Shown piece by piece: positions 1 to 8,435 of a stretch of DNA of 64,000 bases. How positions within the stretch are numbered: the stretch's first letter is position 1; each line of letters opens with the position of its first letter. Source of the DNA: Bowdeniella nasicola. GTDB lineage: Bacteria; Actinomycetota; Actinomycetes; Actinomycetales; Actinomycetaceae. The translations under genes were made by a program, and so were the position numbers. Below the pieces are notes generated by a model. The model was not told the DNA's origin, searched no databases, and worked only from the letters and a program-made list of their open reading frames with translations. Location of the stretch: assembly GCA_030537895.1 (NCBI GenBank), contig JAUNVA010000006.1, positions 79,342 to 143,341 of the forward strand, read 5' to 3'.

Positions 1-228
1 GTCGGAGGTGGGCGGCGCAGGAGCGTAGTCGGTCTGTAGGCGGATGACGTCCCAGCCACGCGGAGCCGTGATCGAGTTCGCGTGGGTCTCACACAGGTCG
101 TAGGCGTGCGGCTCAGCCTTGCCTGAGAGGGGCCCCACGATCATGGAGGCGTCCTCGTAGACATAGGTGAGGGTGGCGACGGCGGGCCGCTCACACCCCG
201 GCCGAATACAGGGACGAACAGGTTTCAC
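1..228 (-). CDS. DUF3499 family protein (partial, C-terminus outside window)
   Basis: Reads as 76 codons from GTG at 228 to the window edge. The protein has a small zinc-ribbon-like pattern (CIRPGC near residues 7-12, DLCETH near 46-51) followed by a conserved RGWDVIRL stretch. Cys-rich DUF3499 proteins are near-universal in actinobacteria (Rv3258c type) and have no assigned function. The gene is divergent from the metallopeptidase-like gene at 269, the same arrangement as in mycobacteria. GTG is preferred because a TAGGAT -10 box lies 7 nt upstream, so the transcript is probably leaderless. Metal binding is inferred from the cysteines. Confidence 0.85.
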   Translation of the reverse strand, partial: MKPVRPCIRPGCERPAVATLTYVYEDASMIVGPLSGKAEPHAYDLCETHANSITAPRGWDVIRLQTDYAPAPPTSD

Positions 229-235
229 AAGGCCA

Positions 236-241
236 ATCCTA
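236..241 (-). promoter_or_regulatory. -10 box TAGGAT of DUF3499 gene (leaderless)
   Basis: TAGGAT on the minus strand lies 7 nt before the GTG at 228. This fits the actinobacterial TANNNT plus 6-7 nt leaderless pattern seen repeatedly in this window. Confidence 0.5.
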
Positions 242-256
242 CCCGTCCACGTGGCC

Positions 257-262
257 TACGCT
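257..262 (+). promoter_or_regulatory. -10 box TACGCT of metallopeptidase-like gene (leaderless)
   Basis: TACGCT is followed by exactly 6 nt and then GTG at 269. It lies back to back with the minus-strand -10 box at 236-241, so the divergent promoter is very compact. Confidence 0.5.
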
Positions 263-268
263 TGAGGC

Positions 269-712
269 GTGCCCTACCTTCCCATGGTTCCTGAACGTGC
301 CTCCGGTCGGCGACGTGACCGCCACGGACGTGGCCTACGCGGTCCGCTCGTGCCTCCAACGCTGCCGGGCTGGCGCACGAACCGCGAACGCTTCGATGAG
401 TACGTCACCCGCCACGTCCGCGCCTTCACCCGCCTCTACCCGCGCCTCGCCGACGTCGAGTTCGCGGTCGAGGAGGTGCCGCCGTCGGCACCGGGCCGCT
501 ACGAGCCGCGCGCTGTCACCCTGGGCCGAACGTTCGCTTCAGATCGCGCCTATGGCCTGCGCTACCGGGTTGTGCTGTATCGCCTGCCCATCGCCACGCG
601 CTGCACATCCCCCGATGAGGTGGATGAACTCGCTGGCTACGTGCTCGCCGAGCAGTGCGCGGGCATCGTCGGGTGCTCACCCACCGACCTGGACCCCAAC
701 TTCCCGCTCTAA
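269..712 (+). CDS. Metallopeptidase-family (COG3824-like) protein without HExxH
   Basis: A 147-residue protein that resembles the zincin-like family next to DUF3499 genes (Rv3259 type). The N-terminal 30 residues are Arg-rich. The core contains FDEYVTRHVRAFTRLYPRL and a C-terminal helix DELAGYVLAEQCAGIVG followed by a conserved LDPNFPL end. In true zincins the helix carries HExxH; here the aligned place reads AEQCAGIVG, so zinc protease activity is doubtful. Actinobacterial members often share this loss (family knowledge). Start GTG is chosen from the -10 box 6 nt upstream. Function unknown, perhaps structural or regulatory. Confidence 0.75.
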   Translation: MPYLPMVPERASGRRRDRHGRGLRGPLVPPTLPGWRTNRERFDEYVTRHVRAFTRLYPRLADVEFAVEEVPPSAPGRYEPRAVTLGRTFASDRAYGLRYRVVLYRLPIATRCTSPDEVDELAGYVLAEQCAGIVGCSPTDLDPNFPL

Positions 713-742
713 GACGAGGATTACCGGCTGGGCACCGCGGTC

Positions 743-2230
743 CTAGCCGTAGGGACCGATCTGGATCTCGAGGGTGCGCCGTTCCTCGCTGTCCGGGGCT
801 GCCGGCAGGACGGCTCCGAGTTCGCCTCCCTCTCCAGTCGCGGTGAGCTGCGCGATAGCGCCCACGGGCTCGGTCCCCTCAATGATGGCGGCGCGGCTGT
901 CCTTCGGGACCGTGAGCAGGCGCGTCGTATGCGCCGCGAGCGTCATCTCCTCGGCTTGCCCGAGATCCCCTCCGGCGGAGACGAAGCGAACGCCAATCTC
1001 ACTTGTACGCTCGCCCGCGGTCAGCTGCAGGCGTGAGGTGACCCCGAGCTCGAAGGTGAGGGGCACGTACAGCGTGCGAGCGACACTATCGGAGGGCAGC
1101 CAGGTGGTTGACCGGGCACCTTCCTGGCCTGCGATGGACGTCACGGCGCCGACGACGAGTGGCCCATTCGCTTCCACGCGCACCGCCGCGGAGCCCTCCT
1201 CAATGCCCTCGAGGCTCACATCGGTGACGGCACCGGCATCGAGCGTGAGGTCCTCGGCTCCGGGGAGGTCGTGGGGATCCTCGTCACTGAGGATCTGGAC
1301 GGATGCCTGAACTGAGGCCTCGGTGACGTTCAGGAGGCGGAGGCTCGCCGGTGCCTCCTTGGAGGCACGTACCCCGGACACGGTGAGATCGCTTGCGGGG
1401 CCCGCACCGGCGGTCACCAGCCCCGTCCCGAGCGGGGTGATGCCATCAAGTTCGGACAGGCGCAGGGCACTGAGCACGCGGGCTCCACTGGCGCGAACGT
1501 GGACGACGAGGCGCTCCGCGTCGGGAACGAGTGTGGCGAGGGAGAGCGTTTGGCTGCCCTTCGCGGCGACGGCGAGAGTCGTGCCTGAGAGGTCTTCGAG
1601 GTAACCCTGCTCACTGTAGAGGTCCACCTGGACTTCGGCGTTGGTGGCGCCCGGGTTCACGATGACGAGGTCCGTACGTGCCCCGATGCGGGTCGACCCA
1701 CCGACGAGCCAGGCGTTCTCGCTCGGCTCGCTACAGGAGTGGGCGCTCAGCCCGCGCAGGTCTCCCCCGCCGGTCAGCGTGATCTCAGAGCCGACTAGAG
1801 CCGGCCTGGATGTGGCATCCGCACTCGCCTGGAGGAGGCCGAGTTCGCCCCCCGCATCGGCGTCGAGGATCCCCGTGGGTGTGCCCTCCAGAGGGAAGGA
1901 TTGGCCGGAGAGAGATCGCACGTAGGTGGCCGGCGCGGCAGCCTTGTCACCGCGCGGCAGCGATGAGACCGACAGCGACGAGCGGGTGGCTGCCGAATGG
2001 TGACCAAATTCCTCATCGCCACTCGCCTCCTGCTCCGGGGAAATCGGACCGGGAAGGCAGACGAGCGATACGTCGCTCGGAGGCAGCGTCACGTCGGCGT
2101 CCGCGTGGGTTTTTGGAGGCGTGACGAGGACCACTCGCGGGTCGAGGATGACGAGGGCCGCGAGGGCGGCCAACAGCAGCAGTGCCGCACCGATGGAAGC
2201 GGCTGAACGGAGGGCGGAACGCAGTCTCAT
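743..2230 (-). CDS. DUF5719 family secreted/membrane-anchored protein
   Basis: A 495-residue protein. It starts with a short basic segment and one hydrophobic helix (about residues 13-30, Ala/Leu-rich), then a long Ala/Thr/Val-rich extracytoplasmic domain with repeated beta-rich segments such as ARTDLVIVNPGATNAEVQVDLY. This is the usual DUF5719 arrangement in actinobacteria, where the gene follows a giant membrane glycosyltransferase. The ATG at 2230 overlaps the TGA of that gene (ATGA), which implies translational coupling and settles the start; the reading frame is open further upstream but inside the neighbour. Probably an envelope accessory protein; no catalytic motif is visible. Confidence 0.8.
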   Translation of the reverse strand: MRLRSALRSAASIGAALLLLAALAALVILDPRVVLVTPPKTHADADVTLPPSDVSLVCLPGPISPEQEASGDEEFGHHSAATRSSLSVSSLPRGDKAAAPATYVRSLSGQSFPLEGTPTGILDADAGGELGLLQASADATSRPALVGSEITLTGGGDLRGLSAHSCSEPSENAWLVGGSTRIGARTDLVIVNPGATNAEVQVDLYSEQGYLEDLSGTTLAVAAKGSQTLSLATLVPDAERLVVHVRASGARVLSALRLSELDGITPLGTGLVTAGAGPASDLTVSGVRASKEAPASLRLLNVTEASVQASVQILSDEDPHDLPGAEDLTLDAGAVTDVSLEGIEEGSAAVRVEANGPLVVGAVTSIAGQEGARSTTWLPSDSVARTLYVPLTFELGVTSRLQLTAGERTSEIGVRFVSAGGDLGQAEEMTLAAHTTRLLTVPKDSRAAIIEGTEPVGAIAQLTATGEGGELGAVLPAAPDSEERRTLEIQIGPYG

Positions 2231-5200
2231 GGGTCCCTCCTCGAGCGGCGCCTCGGAATGGCAAGCAGAGCGGTGAGAGTTGCCGTCACCACGAGCGCGA
2301 TCGAGAACCACGGCTCGTAGGGAGCGCGGTAGGTGACACGTAAGTCTCCCTCGTTGGCAGGCACGACGAAGGCCTGGCGCCATTCGTCGCGATCTGCGGT
2401 CAGCGGGGCATCACCAAGGCGGGCGGACCAGGCAGCATCGGCCCGCTCGGCAAGGACGAGCAAGCGCTCACCGTCGCTCGGCCCGATGTGGTCTGATACT
2501 CGGCCTCGCTCGGAGGCCACCTCGATAGTGGTGGAGGCGGTTTCGAGGCGGGCGCGCGCGGCGAGGGTGCCGCCGTCGTTTTCCGTATCGACGCGCCAGA
2601 TAGTCCCCGAGTCGTTCTGGGTCACCCTCGCGAGGCCTGGGCTGGCATCGAGTGCCGCAAGCAGCTCGGTGTAGCGGCGCGGCTGCACATCGGCATCGAG
2701 CTGTCTCGCGGGCGGTACGACGACGACACCGATTCCCGCACTCGCCAACTCACCAACGACGGAATCATCCGACCCACCCGCGAGGCGGGCCAGCACCGTG
2801 CGCAGCCAGTCCTTGGCGGGGTCGGCTCCTTCGTAGGCCTGCCGGACCGCAAGAACCGAGGCGGAGGTCAGCATGGTGGCGCCATCTGTACGTACGACGT
2901 CAGCACTCAGGACGCCACCGGCCGTGGGGGCGATGAGCAGGGTACGTTCGGCTCCGCTGCCGGCCGCGAGTTGCCGGGCAAGGGCCGGAGTCGGGACGTC
3001 GGTGGCGGCCCGCACCTGCATCGCGTTCGGCGCGCTCACGATCCAGGTGGTGGCCCAGGCAGCAGGTGTGAGGATGGCCAGGACGAAGGCGAGGGCACCG
3101 GCCACGTGACCGAGGCCGAAGGAGCGGGCGGACAGCTTCGCCCCGAGGCCGTCCGCTCCAGCGACTGCGGCAATCAGGAGTCCCGCCAACAGGAGCGAGA
3201 CGAGGGGGCCCGTCGAGGCGGTATGGTCCGTGCCATCCACGACGGCGACGACAACGTCGCGTACCGCGACGAGGGCCGCGGCAGCACCGAGAACGACGAG
3301 CCAACCGAGGCGGACGGCGCGACCGACGGCGCCGCGCCGGGCGAGAGCCAGGAGGGCGAAGAGCAGAGGAATCGCCCCCGCGCCCCGCGCGAGCAGCGCG
3401 AGCGGCACGGGGCCGATCGCGCCCGCGGGCGGAGCGGTGAATACCGACAGGAGGGCATCACGCAGTGATCCCGTCGACACGGGGCCTACGAGCCCCGGGC
3501 TCGTCACGGCGAGCGCAGCAAGGTGTTCGGTAGCGAGGGCGTACAGGCGCGGAATGTGCAGAACGAGTGCGGGCGCCGGGACGAGCAGGAACACGAGGCG
3601 GTGGCGCGGGATGAAGAGCTGCGCGATCCACAGCAGAACGATGCCGGTCGGCAGCAGGACCGGCGCGCCGGCCGTGGCGAACGCAAAGGCAATCGCCGCT
3701 CCCGCACCGGCGGCGATGGTGCCGCGGGCCCGCCGTGCGGGCACCGCCGCAGACGACCCGGCCCCGACCCTGGGATGGGGACTGCCCGCGGCGAGTGCGG
3801 CAGCGCGGGCGGCATGCTCGGCTGGAGCGTCATCGGCCTCGAGCGCCTCCGCGCCGAGCCCGGCTCCCATGTGGGTCGTGGACTCGGTGTCCGTCGCAGC
3901 GCTCGCCCCCGGGGTCCCGCGATACTCGCCACTGCGCGAGCGCGCCTGCTGACGGTCGATCCGGCGCGCCCCGACCATGCCGGATTCAACGACATCCGTG
4001 CGTTGGGCGCCAACGGCGCGAACGAGCCCAAGAATCATCCACGGCAACGCAACGTGCGCGAGGGCGCCCCCGAGGGCGCCGCCGTGCAGCGCTGGCACGA
4101 ATGCGGGAGCGAGAGCCCACGTGAGAGTGGCCCAACCACGGACGAGTACCGAGCGGGTACCCGCCCCCGCGGCGAACCAGGCCCCAAGGCCGGCCACCGG
4201 AACGGCCAACCAGTAGGCGAGCGGGACCAGCACTGAGAGGTCGCCCGTGACGAGGAGCGCGGGCAAGAGTGCGAAGAGGAACGGATCGGCCGGCCCCCGG
4301 TGGCCGAGACCGACGTCGATCCAGCCGGAGGTTGCCGCGCGGTAGGTCTCCGCCAGGGAGCCGCTCGCTCGAAGGAGCGCCCCTCCCTCGTACACTCCAA
4401 TGCCGACCGGCGGGCGTACCGCGGCGATCCCGAGGCCAAACGCGAGAAGAGCGAGGAATGCGAGCGCCCACCGGCGTTTCGTGGCGATTGCTGCGAGCTC
4501 AGCGAGTTCCAGCTCGGACGGAGCGAGGGCTGCCTTGCGGGCGTCGGCTTCCGATCGACGCAGTTCACGTTTCTTGGCCGAGATTGCGGACCTCGGAGTG
4601 TAGATGCTCGCGAGCGTCGCGCGCGGGACGCGGCGCGTCTCCTCGGTGCGACGCCGCGTGGCGAGCCAGGGTCCCGGGCGAGTGAGGATCTGCGCCCCCG
4701 CGCCGAGCTCGGCGAACATGAGGTCGAAATCCTTTTCTGCGAGGCGCCACAGCGCGCGCAAGGGGGTGAGCACAGCGATCGCGAGGTAGACGAACGGGAC
4801 CTTCCAGGTGGGGACACCTGAGATCCAGGTGTGCAGCTGCGCCCGCCGCCGCGGACCAAACGAGCGCGCCACGTTGGGGGCCCGGGACTCCGATTCAAAA
4901 CGGATACCGCGGTAGCTCGCCTGGGCGTGGTAGATGACGGCCTCCGGCACGACGACGACACGGTAGCCCGCGAGGCGCACGCGCCGCGAGAGCTCGAGTC
5001 CGTCGTTGAAGGGGCCCAACGCGGGGTCGGTGCCCCCGAGACTCGTCCAGACATCACGGCGGATGAGCGCACCGGCGAGTCCGACACCGAACACGTCGGA
5101 GCGGTGGTCCAGCTGCCCCTGGTCAATCTCCTCGGCGTCGGTCTCGATGAACCGGCGCGTGGAGGAGGTCGCGTTGATTCCGACCTCAAGGAGCCGGTCG

Positions 5201-5697
5201 GGGTCGGCCCAGTCTCGCTGTTTACACCCCGCGAGCGCAACGGAGGTGGCGAGCTCCACCTCCTTCAGGAGCTCGGCGAGCGCGTGTGTATCCGGGGCAG
5301 AGTCGTCGTGCAGGAGCCAGAGCCAGGCGACATCGCCAGCGCGCACGGCGGGGATCTCTCCCGTCCGTGCACGAATTCTCTCGGCGGCCCGCTGGTTGGC
5401 TTCGGCGTTCAGATCAAGGCCGACGGCGACCGCCGCGCCGAAGGTCCGGGACCCCGGCGCGGCGACGACGCGCGTGGGTATGGCGTCGGTATCGAGAGTG
5501 GCGGCGGCGACTTCGTTGAGGGGATGACCAGAGCCGCAGGGGCGATCCGGGTGAGCGGTGTCGACGATGACGAGCCGTTGCGGAGCCCGGCTCTGCCGGC
5601 CGATGGCGGTAAGTGTCCGGGCCAGGTAGGGGGTGTCACCACAGGTGACGAGCACCGCCGTGACATCCTGACCAACTGCGTCTGCCGGGGAAGTCAC
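2227..5697 (-). CDS. Giant GT2 glycosyltransferase fused to a multispanning membrane domain
   Basis: 1156 residues. Residues 1-300 form a GT-A family 2 domain: VTAVLVTCGDTPYLARTL at the start, LLHDDSAPD as the acidic metal-binding motif, and a later FNDGLELSRRVRLAGYR acceptor motif. Many membrane helices follow from about residue 410, and a soluble C-terminal region ends with one more helix and an Arg-rich tail. A hydrophilic Ala/Gly/Glu/Arg-rich insert of about 90 residues interrupts the membrane part around residues 575-670. Genes of this type sit beside whiB2-like genes in many actinobacteria and are thought to act in envelope polysaccharide synthesis; the sugar is unknown. Starts with GTG 7 nt after the whiB stop, so probably co-transcribed with whiB. 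Confidence 0.85.
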   Translation of the reverse strand: MTSPADAVGQDVTAVLVTCGDTPYLARTLTAIGRQSRAPQRLVIVDTAHPDRPCGSGHPLNEVAAATLDTDAIPTRVVAAPGSRTFGAAVAVGLDLNAEANQRAAERIRARTGEIPAVRAGDVAWLWLLHDDSAPDTHALAELLKEVELATSVALAGCKQRDWADPDRLLEVGINATSSTRRFIETDAEEIDQGQLDHRSDVFGVGLAGALIRRDVWTSLGGTDPALGPFNDGLELSRRVRLAGYRVVVVPEAVIYHAQASYRGIRFESESRAPNVARSFGPRRRAQLHTWISGVPTWKVPFVYLAIAVLTPLRALWRLAEKDFDLMFAELGAGAQILTRPGPWLATRRRTEETRRVPRATLASIYTPRSAISAKKRELRRSEADARKAALAPSELELAELAAIATKRRWALAFLALLAFGLGIAAVRPPVGIGVYEGGALLRASGSLAETYRAATSGWIDVGLGHRGPADPFLFALLPALLVTGDLSVLVPLAYWLAVPVAGLGAWFAAGAGTRSVLVRGWATLTWALAPAFVPALHGGALGGALAHVALPWMILGLVRAVGAQRTDVVESGMVGARRIDRQQARSRSGEYRGTPGASAATDTESTTHMGAGLGAEALEADDAPAEHAARAAALAAGSPHPRVGAGSSAAVPARRARGTIAAGAGAAIAFAFATAGAPVLLPTGIVLLWIAQLFIPRHRLVFLLVPAPALVLHIPRLYALATEHLAALAVTSPGLVGPVSTGSLRDALLSVFTAPPAGAIGPVPLALLARGAGAIPLLFALLALARRGAVGRAVRLGWLVVLGAAAALVAVRDVVVAVVDGTDHTASTGPLVSLLLAGLLIAAVAGADGLGAKLSARSFGLGHVAGALAFVLAILTPAAWATTWIVSAPNAMQVRAATDVPTPALARQLAAGSGAERTLLIAPTAGGVLSADVVRTDGATMLTSASVLAVRQAYEGADPAKDWLRTVLARLAGGSDDSVVGELASAGIGVVVVPPARQLDADVQPRRYTELLAALDASPGLARVTQNDSGTIWRVDTENDGGTLAARARLETASTTIEVASERGRVSDHIGPSDGERLLVLAERADAAWSARLGDAPLTADRDEWRQAFVVPANEGDLRVTYRAPYEPWFSIALVVTATLTALLAIPRRRSRRDP

Positions 5698-5704
5698 GGA
5701 TGGG

Positions 5705-6037
5705 TTAGACGCTGCGCCGCTTCAGGCTGCGCCGCTCACGCTCCGATAGGCCGCCCCAAATACCGAACCGCTCGTCGTTCGCGAGAGCGTATTCAAGACA
5801 CTTCCCGCGTACCGGGCAGGTGGAACATACGCGTTTCGCATCGCGGGTGGAGCCCCCCTTTTCGGGGAAGAAGGCTTCGGGATCCGTCTGGGCGCACAGC
5901 GCCGCCTCATACCAGGCTGGGCTGCCGTATTCGACGTCGGCGTAAGGGTCGAAGGCGGGTGTGGAGGGACCCGCGTCGGAGATGGGGCCGTCACCCAAAA
6001 TATTCCACACGCTGTGCTCTCCGATCCTTGACGCCAC
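5705..6037 (-). CDS. whiB2: WhiB-family [4Fe-4S] transcriptional regulator (WhiB2/WhmD-like)
   Basis: 110 residues with the four cluster cysteines at 48, 71, 74 and 80 (C-x22-C-x2-C-x5-C). The GIWGG turn follows at about 92-96 and a basic tail ERRSLKRR that contacts DNA. WhiB proteins bind the principal sigma factor through the cluster side. The WhiB2/WhmD group controls septation and cell division (established for mycobacteria and Streptomyces). Assignment to that subgroup rests on sequence and on the DUF3499/metallopeptidase/giant glycosyltransferase neighbourhood. Start GTG is supported by AAGGGAG 5 nt upstream. Confidence 0.9.
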   Translation of the reverse strand: MASRIGEHSVWNILGDGPISDAGPSTPAFDPYADVEYGSPAWYEAALCAQTDPEAFFPEKGGSTRDAKRVCSTCPVRGKCLEYALANDERFGIWGGLSERERRSLKRRSV

Positions 6038-6110
6038 GGTACTCCCTTCTAAACTACACGCGTGTCACTCTCTTCCGTCAAGTGAATGGGTGCTATATGG
6101 CCTGAGCCAC

Positions 6111-6116
6111 TACGAT
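6111..6116 (+). promoter_or_regulatory. -10 box TACGAT of TIGR03089 gene (leaderless)
   Basis: TACGAT is followed by 6 nt and the ATG at 6123. It decides this start over the longer open frame that runs back over the whiB promoter. Confidence 0.5.
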
Positions 6117-6122
6117 GGCGCC

Positions 6123-6833
6123 ATGTCCCCCGCATTGTCACTGCCGGATCTGCTCGCTGCCCTCGGCGCTCGTCGAGCACCCGCCTTCACCTGGTACGCC
6201 GCCGATGAGCGAGTCGAACTCACGGGCTCGCTCCTTGCTCAATGGGTGGCCAAGAGCGCGAACTTGCTCACAGAGGAGGTCGAGGTCGGGCCCGGCAGTA
6301 CCGTCTACCTGGATTTGCCCGTGCACTGGCGTGCGTTCGTCTTCACACTCGCCACGTGGACGACCGGCGGCGCCGTCGCCTTCCGGCAGATCGACAACGT
6401 CGACGTCGTCATCTCCGACCGTCCCGATATGTGGGCCGACACCGACACCGAGGTGCTCGCCCTGGAGCTGGCCCCACTCGCCCGAGAGTATCCCGGCGAG
6501 CTGCCCGCCTTCGTCATCGACGCGAACGCGGAGGTGATGGGCGCGGCCGACGCACTCGGGCCAATGCCCCGGCCGACGAGAGATGACATCGCGGTGGCAG
6601 GCCCCAACCTGCGCTACCACGACCTAGACGAGCTGCTCGCTGGCGGGACTAGCCAGCGCGTGATGATTCAGCCCGCGAACAACAACGAACTGGCGCGCGC
6701 GAGTGCCGCCCAGCTGCTGGCCGGGGGTTCCATCGTCGTGATCGATCCCGCCTTCGCACACGTGGATTGCACGGCGGTCGCCAGCCAGGAGCACGCCACA
6801 CCGCGCGCCGGAACGCCCTGCGGGGACCGCTAG
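6123..6833 (+). CDS. TIGR03089 family protein (ANL-enzyme remnant-like)
   Basis: 236 residues. The N-terminus resembles the first part of AMP-binding (acyl-CoA synthetase) enzymes: a Tyr-Ala-Ala-Asp-Glu-Arg-Val-Glu-Leu stretch near residue 25, then AQWVAKSANLL and later VDVVISDRPD. The adenylation P-loop and the C-terminal lid are missing. That is the normal size for TIGR03089, an actinobacteria-restricted family usually coded near LCP/CpsA and sugar-nucleotide genes. Function unknown. Its stop codon shares a CTAG tetramer with the convergent wzt-like gene (6830-6833). Confidence 0.8.
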   Translation: MSPALSLPDLLAALGARRAPAFTWYAADERVELTGSLLAQWVAKSANLLTEEVEVGPGSTVYLDLPVHWRAFVFTLATWTTGGAVAFRQIDNVDVVISDRPDMWADTDTEVLALELAPLAREYPGELPAFVIDANAEVMGAADALGPMPRPTRDDIAVAGPNLRYHDLDELLAGGTSQRVMIQPANNNELARASAAQLLAGGSIVVIDPAFAHVDCTAVASQEHATPRAGTPCGDR

Positions 6834-7570
6834 TGGCGCTGGTCCTCGCGCATGAGATCAACGGCGTCGTGCACGTCGCCATCGAACACGAGTCGCCCCT
6901 CGCGAAGGACGACACCGCGCTCACAAATGGAGGAGACGAGGTCGAGGTCGTGGGACACGATCACGAGGGAACGCCCCTCCTCCTTCAGTTGGTTCACCCG
7001 GGTGAGGCATTTGCGTTGGAAGGGCTCATCGCCTACGGCGAGGATCTCATCAATGAGGAAAGTCTCCGGGTTTGAGTGCACCGCCACGGCGAAGGCAAGG
7101 CGCAAGAACATGCCCGAGGAGTAGAACTTGACCTCGGTATCCATGAAACGTTCGATCTCGGAGAACGCCACGATCGAGTCGTAGGCCGCGTCGATCTCAG
7201 CCTTACTCATGCCGAGGATCGCCCCGTTCAAAAACACGTTCTCCCGGCCCGTGAGGTCGGGGTGAAAGCCGGCGCCGACCTCGATCAAGCCCGCGACGCG
7301 GCCACGCGTGAGCACACGTCCCCCGTCTGGGCGCATGACACCGGAGATGAGTTTCAACAGGGTCGACTTGCCGGAACCGTTGAACCCGAGCAGGGCGATG
7401 GTCTCAGCCTCCCGCACCTGCAGGGAGACCCCTTTCAGCGCGTCAAAGGTGTCGATCCCCGGGTCCTTGTGGGTAAGCATTGCGACCGCGAGTTCTTTCA
7501 GGGAGCGGCGATGACGCAGCGTGAACGTCTTCGTGACGTTCTCAATGCGCAGCCGCAAGTCAGCACTCAT
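6830..7570 (-). CDS. wzt: Polysaccharide ABC exporter ATP-binding protein (Wzt/RfbE/TagH-like)
   Basis: 246 residues. Walker A GFNGSGKST near residues 62-70, signature YSSGMFLRLAFA near 150-160, Walker B TFLIDEILAVGDE followed by the switch His in IVSHDLD. The IDTFDALKGVSLQV stretch before Walker A is typical of O-antigen/teichoic-acid/galactan exporters. It lacks the C-terminal carbohydrate-binding domain of long Wzt proteins, as does mycobacterial Rv3781. It lies 1 nt behind the permease gene and closes the glf-DUF6541-glfT2-wzm-wzt operon. Inferred role: ATP-driven export of the lipid-linked galactan made by this operon. Confidence 0.9.
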   Translation of the reverse strand: MSADLRLRIENVTKTFTLRHRRSLKELAVAMLTHKDPGIDTFDALKGVSLQVREAETIALLGFNGSGKSTLLKLISGVMRPDGGRVLTRGRVAGLIEVGAGFHPDLTGRENVFLNGAILGMSKAEIDAAYDSIVAFSEIERFMDTEVKFYSSGMFLRLAFAVAVHSNPETFLIDEILAVGDEPFQRKCLTRVNQLKEEGRSLVIVSHDLDLVSSICERGVVLREGRLVFDGDVHDAVDLMREDQRH

Positions 7571-7571
7571 G

Positions 7572-8432
7572 TCACAGCTCCTGGGCGAAGCGGCCTTCCA
7601 GCCGCTTGAAGACGAATTGACCGATCAACAGGATCACCACCGAGATCACGAAGGCTACGAGCGTGAGGCCTGCAAGGTTCGTGACGTCGGTCGTGTCGGG
7701 CGCCCCCGCGGCCGGCGCCCAGAACCCGAAGTGGAACAGCTCAACGGATACTGTGACGGGGTTCAGTTCGTAGAGCAGAAAGAGCCAGCGCGGCAGGATG
7801 TCACGCACGGCCGCCAGCGGGTAGAGCACCGGAGAGGCCCAGGTGGCCACAAGCAGGATCAGCTCCACAAAGTTCTCGGCGTCGCGGAAGTAGACGTTCA
7901 CGGCCCCGAAGATCAACCCAAGCCCGAGTGCGACCGTGGTGGTGAGGGTAAATCCGGCGAGGATGCAGACCAGGCCGAGCGGCGTGGGCCGCCAGGAGTA
8001 GAAGAGCGCGCCCCCGATGAGGACGATCACCTGGGGAACAAAGTGCACGAACGCCACCCAGATGGAAGCGACCGGAAACATCTCCCGCGGCAGGTAGATC
8101 TTCTTGATGAGCGGGGCGTTCCACACGAGCGTGCGGGTGGCGTTGGTCATCACTTCGGAAAAATAGTTGATGACGACGAGCCCCGAGAACAGGTAGATCG
8201 GGTAGGACTCGATCATGCCGCGCCCGAGCCCAAGGAACAGCCCGAGCGCCACAAAATAGACGAGGAACTGGGTGAGGGGCTTCAGGTAGGACCAGGCCAT
8301 GCCGAGTACAGAGCCGTGGTAGCGCACTCGCAGCTCTTTTTTGACGATGAGGCCCAACAGGTAGCGCTGGTTTAGGACGTCGATCAACCCGCGCCCCCGT
8401 CCGGGCGTCGTCCAGGCCATCTGGTCGGTCAC
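7572..8432 (-). CDS. wzm: Polysaccharide ABC exporter permease (Wzm/RfbD-like, ABC-2)
   Basis: 286 residues, six predicted membrane helices. An amphipathic N-terminal segment LLGLIVKKELRVRYHGSVLG leads into the first helix, and the loop NAPLIKKIYLPREMFPV is the hallmark of ABC-2 polysaccharide permeases. It would form the channel for the Wzt ATPase next to it. Similar to the galactan exporter permease of mycobacteria (Rv3783). Start GTG lies 3 nt after the glfT2 stop codon, consistent with one transcript and coupled translation. Confidence 0.9.
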   Translation of the reverse strand: MTDQMAWTTPGRGRGLIDVLNQRYLLGLIVKKELRVRYHGSVLGMAWSYLKPLTQFLVYFVALGLFLGLGRGMIESYPIYLFSGLVVINYFSEVMTNATRTLVWNAPLIKKIYLPREMFPVASIWVAFVHFVPQVIVLIGGALFYSWRPTPLGLVCILAGFTLTTTVALGLGLIFGAVNVYFRDAENFVELILLVATWASPVLYPLAAVRDILPRWLFLLYELNPVTVSVELFHFGFWAPAAGAPDTTDVTNLAGLTLVAFVISVVILLIGQFVFKRLEGRFAQEL

Positions 8433-8435
8433 GAT

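Noticed and set aside
4831..6105. Plus-strand open frame of about 424 codons
   Set aside because: Runs antisense through the glycosyltransferase and whiB genes; composition shadow.
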